From assembly GCF_013395055.1 (NCBI RefSeq), contig NZ_CP058349.1, positions 3,037,501 to 3,101,500 on the forward strand: a stretch of 64,000 bases of DNA, read 5' to 3'. The DNA is from Pseudomonas sp. ABC1. Its GTDB lineage: Bacteria > Pseudomonadota > Gammaproteobacteria > Pseudomonadales > Pseudomonadaceae. Shown here piece after piece: positions 62,855 to 64,000 of the stretch. The notes beneath the pieces are model-generated. The model saw nothing but the letters and a program-made list of their open reading frames with translations, made no database searches and was not told the origin of the DNA. A program made the translations under genes and the position numbers. Within the stretch, counting starts at the first letter, position 1. The number at the start of each line of letters is the position of its first letter.

Positions 62855-64000
62855 ATGAAAAGCGTTGATGATATGGCTGAGTCTCAAGGATCGATAACGA
62901 AATACAAGGTCCTGCAGATACAGAATCGCTATAACGTGAGCGCCTCTGACCTTGCCGAGCAAATTATCCAGGGGCTTCCCGAGGAGCGGTTTGAGATCAC
63001 CGCCGCTTTTTTGCGAGGGGCGCCTGAAAAGGGCGAGTCGCCGAGCCGTGCTGCGCGTACGATTTATTTCGGCTTCAACAAGGCTGCTACCAAGGGTCTT
63101 CGTCTTCGTGTGTTGTGGACTCTTTATCGACACTGTCGGAAGGAGCGTTATGACGTGGTTATCGCGCATCGCTTCAAGCCAATCAGTGCTTTTATGATCT
63201 TGAACATCTTGCTTCGAGTGAAGGCCTGCATTGGTGTTCTTCATGGGCTGGGGGAGTACGATCGTCGTTATCGCCGCTGGTCGCTGCATGGCCTGCTGAC
63301 CGAGTGCTGGCGATTTGTCGGTGTATCGCGTGCTGTTTGTGAAGACTTGCGTAGCGAGCAGGGGGCTGGGCTTTCCACGCAGAGTGTCCGTCAAATCAAC
63401 AACGCTATTGATATCGACTATGCCGAGTCATTGCAGCTTCCCAGAGCGGAGGCGCGTCACCGATTGGCACTTCCTGAAGATGTTTTCGTTTTCGGCTCCA
63501 TCGGCCGTCTGGTTCCTGTCAAAGGGCATCTCTGTCTATTGAGGGCGTTTGCGCGTGTTGCCTTGCAGGCACCGCAGGTGCATTTGGCGATTATCGGTGA
63601 AGGGCGGAGCCGCGATGAACTCGAGGCTTTTATCAACGAAAATGGTTTGTGTGGACGTGTCCATCTGCTAGGGGCTAGAGATGATGCGTTGCAGTATGTC
63701 CGCGCCTTCGATGCTTTCGTGATGCCCTCCTTGAGCGAAGGGTTGCCGCTGGCTCTGCTGGAGGGTATGAGTGGTCGGTTGCCGGTGGTCGGTTCAGATA
63801 TCGATAGTTTGAGATCGATTTTGCGCGGCTGTGGTGGGCGTATTTACAGTGCTACGGAGCCTGAAGAGTTGGCTGAATGCCTGTCGGCGCTGCTGGCCCT
63901 TTCCCCAGAGGCGCGGCAGCGTGAGGGTGAAGCTGCCTATGCCTACTTGAGGCGTGAGCATGGAATCGAAGACTTTCGCCGACAATACCGTGAGTTGGTT
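62855..64000 (+). CDS. Family 4 glycosyltransferase, 3' end outside the window
   Basis: An open frame of 382 codons from ATG 62855 that runs past the window end. It has the GT4 (GT-B) layout: N-terminal YKVLQIQNRYNVSASDLAEQI, acceptor domain CIGVLHGLGEYDRRY and VGVSRAVCEDL, then the donor domain FGSIGRLVPVKGHLCLLRAF, LAIIGEGRSRDELE and MPSLSEGLPLALLEGMSG with the catalytic E-x7-E. Downstream of msbA, in the region where P. aeruginosa carries outer-core transferases. An ATG seven codons on (62873) is an alternative start. The preceding 216-base gap contains nothing identifiable. Confidence 0.88.
   Translation, partial: MKSVDDMAESQGSITKYKVLQIQNRYNVSASDLAEQIIQGLPEERFEITAAFLRGAPEKGESPSRAARTIYFGFNKAATKGLRLRVLWTLYRHCRKERYDVVIAHRFKPISAFMILNILLRVKACIGVLHGLGEYDRRYRRWSLHGLLTECWRFVGVSRAVCEDLRSEQGAGLSTQSVRQINNAIDIDYAESLQLPRAEARHRLALPEDVFVFGSIGRLVPVKGHLCLLRAFARVALQAPQVHLAIIGEGRSRDELEAFINENGLCGRVHLLGARDDALQYVRAFDAFVMPSLSEGLPLALLEGMSGRLPVVGSDIDSLRSILRGCGGRIYSATEPEELAECLSALLALSPEARQREGEAAYAYLRREHGIEDFRRQYRELV

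Noticed and set aside
1..64000. CRISPR array
   Set aside because: No series of regularly spaced direct repeats was seen; the only clustered repeats are the four short motifs at 20116-20192.

Overview
The window is a high-GC chromosomal segment from a Pseudomonas-type gammaproteobacterium. The evidence is gene content and order matching Pseudomonas: lldR-lldPD-dld, smpB/ratA/rnfH/bamE/fur, dipA-aceF-aceE-glnE-ilvE-waaF-waaC-waaG-waaP with further LPS kinases, a carbamoyltransferase and msbA. The tmRNA tag reads ANDDNYEGYALAA, close to the Pseudomonas type. The species cannot be fixed from the sequence alone.

Region 1 (1 to about 20,300) is the right-hand part of a genomic island bordering the 3' end of ssrA (tmRNA). 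A P4-like tyrosine integrase lies next to ssrA. A plus-strand operon encodes a type 1 BREX phage-defence system: the tail of brxA, then brxB, brxC, pglX, a GmrSD/BrxU-like DUF262 nuclease, pglZ and brxL. The BrxL here lacks the usual C-terminal Lon-protease domain and carries a phospholipase-D-like MIT_C domain instead. Converging on it from the minus strand is a mobile-element cassette: a glycine-zipper/zinc-ribbon protein, a DUF932 protein, a YqaJ exonuclease, a protein resembling the phage phiC31 Gp3 recombination directionality factor, and a RadC/JAB protein. Several of these genes have their own terminator. The island's other end lies outside the window.

Region 2 (20,300-30,000) is core genome: ssrA; the lactate utilisation locus dld, lldD, lldP with divergent lldR and a palindromic LldR-type operator between them; smpB (partner of the tmRNA); ratA-rnfH; bamE/omlA; fur; and a universal stress protein.

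Region 3 (30,000-41,450) holds dipA (c-di-GMP phosphodiesterase), aceF and aceE (pyruvate dehydrogenase, with a palindromic operator candidate upstream), glnE and ilvE.

Region 4 (41,530 to the end) is an LPS/cell-surface locus. waaF-waaC-waaG-waaP and three more kinase-fold genes form a tightly overlapping inner-core operon, followed by a carbamoyltransferase. Next come glycosyltransferases of markedly lower GC, including a tandem duplicate pair. A six-gene minus-strand operon (ATP-grasp, Gfo/Idh/MocA oxidoreductase, FkbM methyltransferase, DegT aminotransferase, FdtA ketoisomerase, GT2) looks like the pathway for a decorated 3-amino-3,6-dideoxyhexose. It is divergent from msbA, which is followed by a further glycosyltransferase cut by the window end. 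The low-GC genes and a possible insertion-sequence remnant at about 54,060-54,310 mark this as the strain-variable part of the LPS locus.
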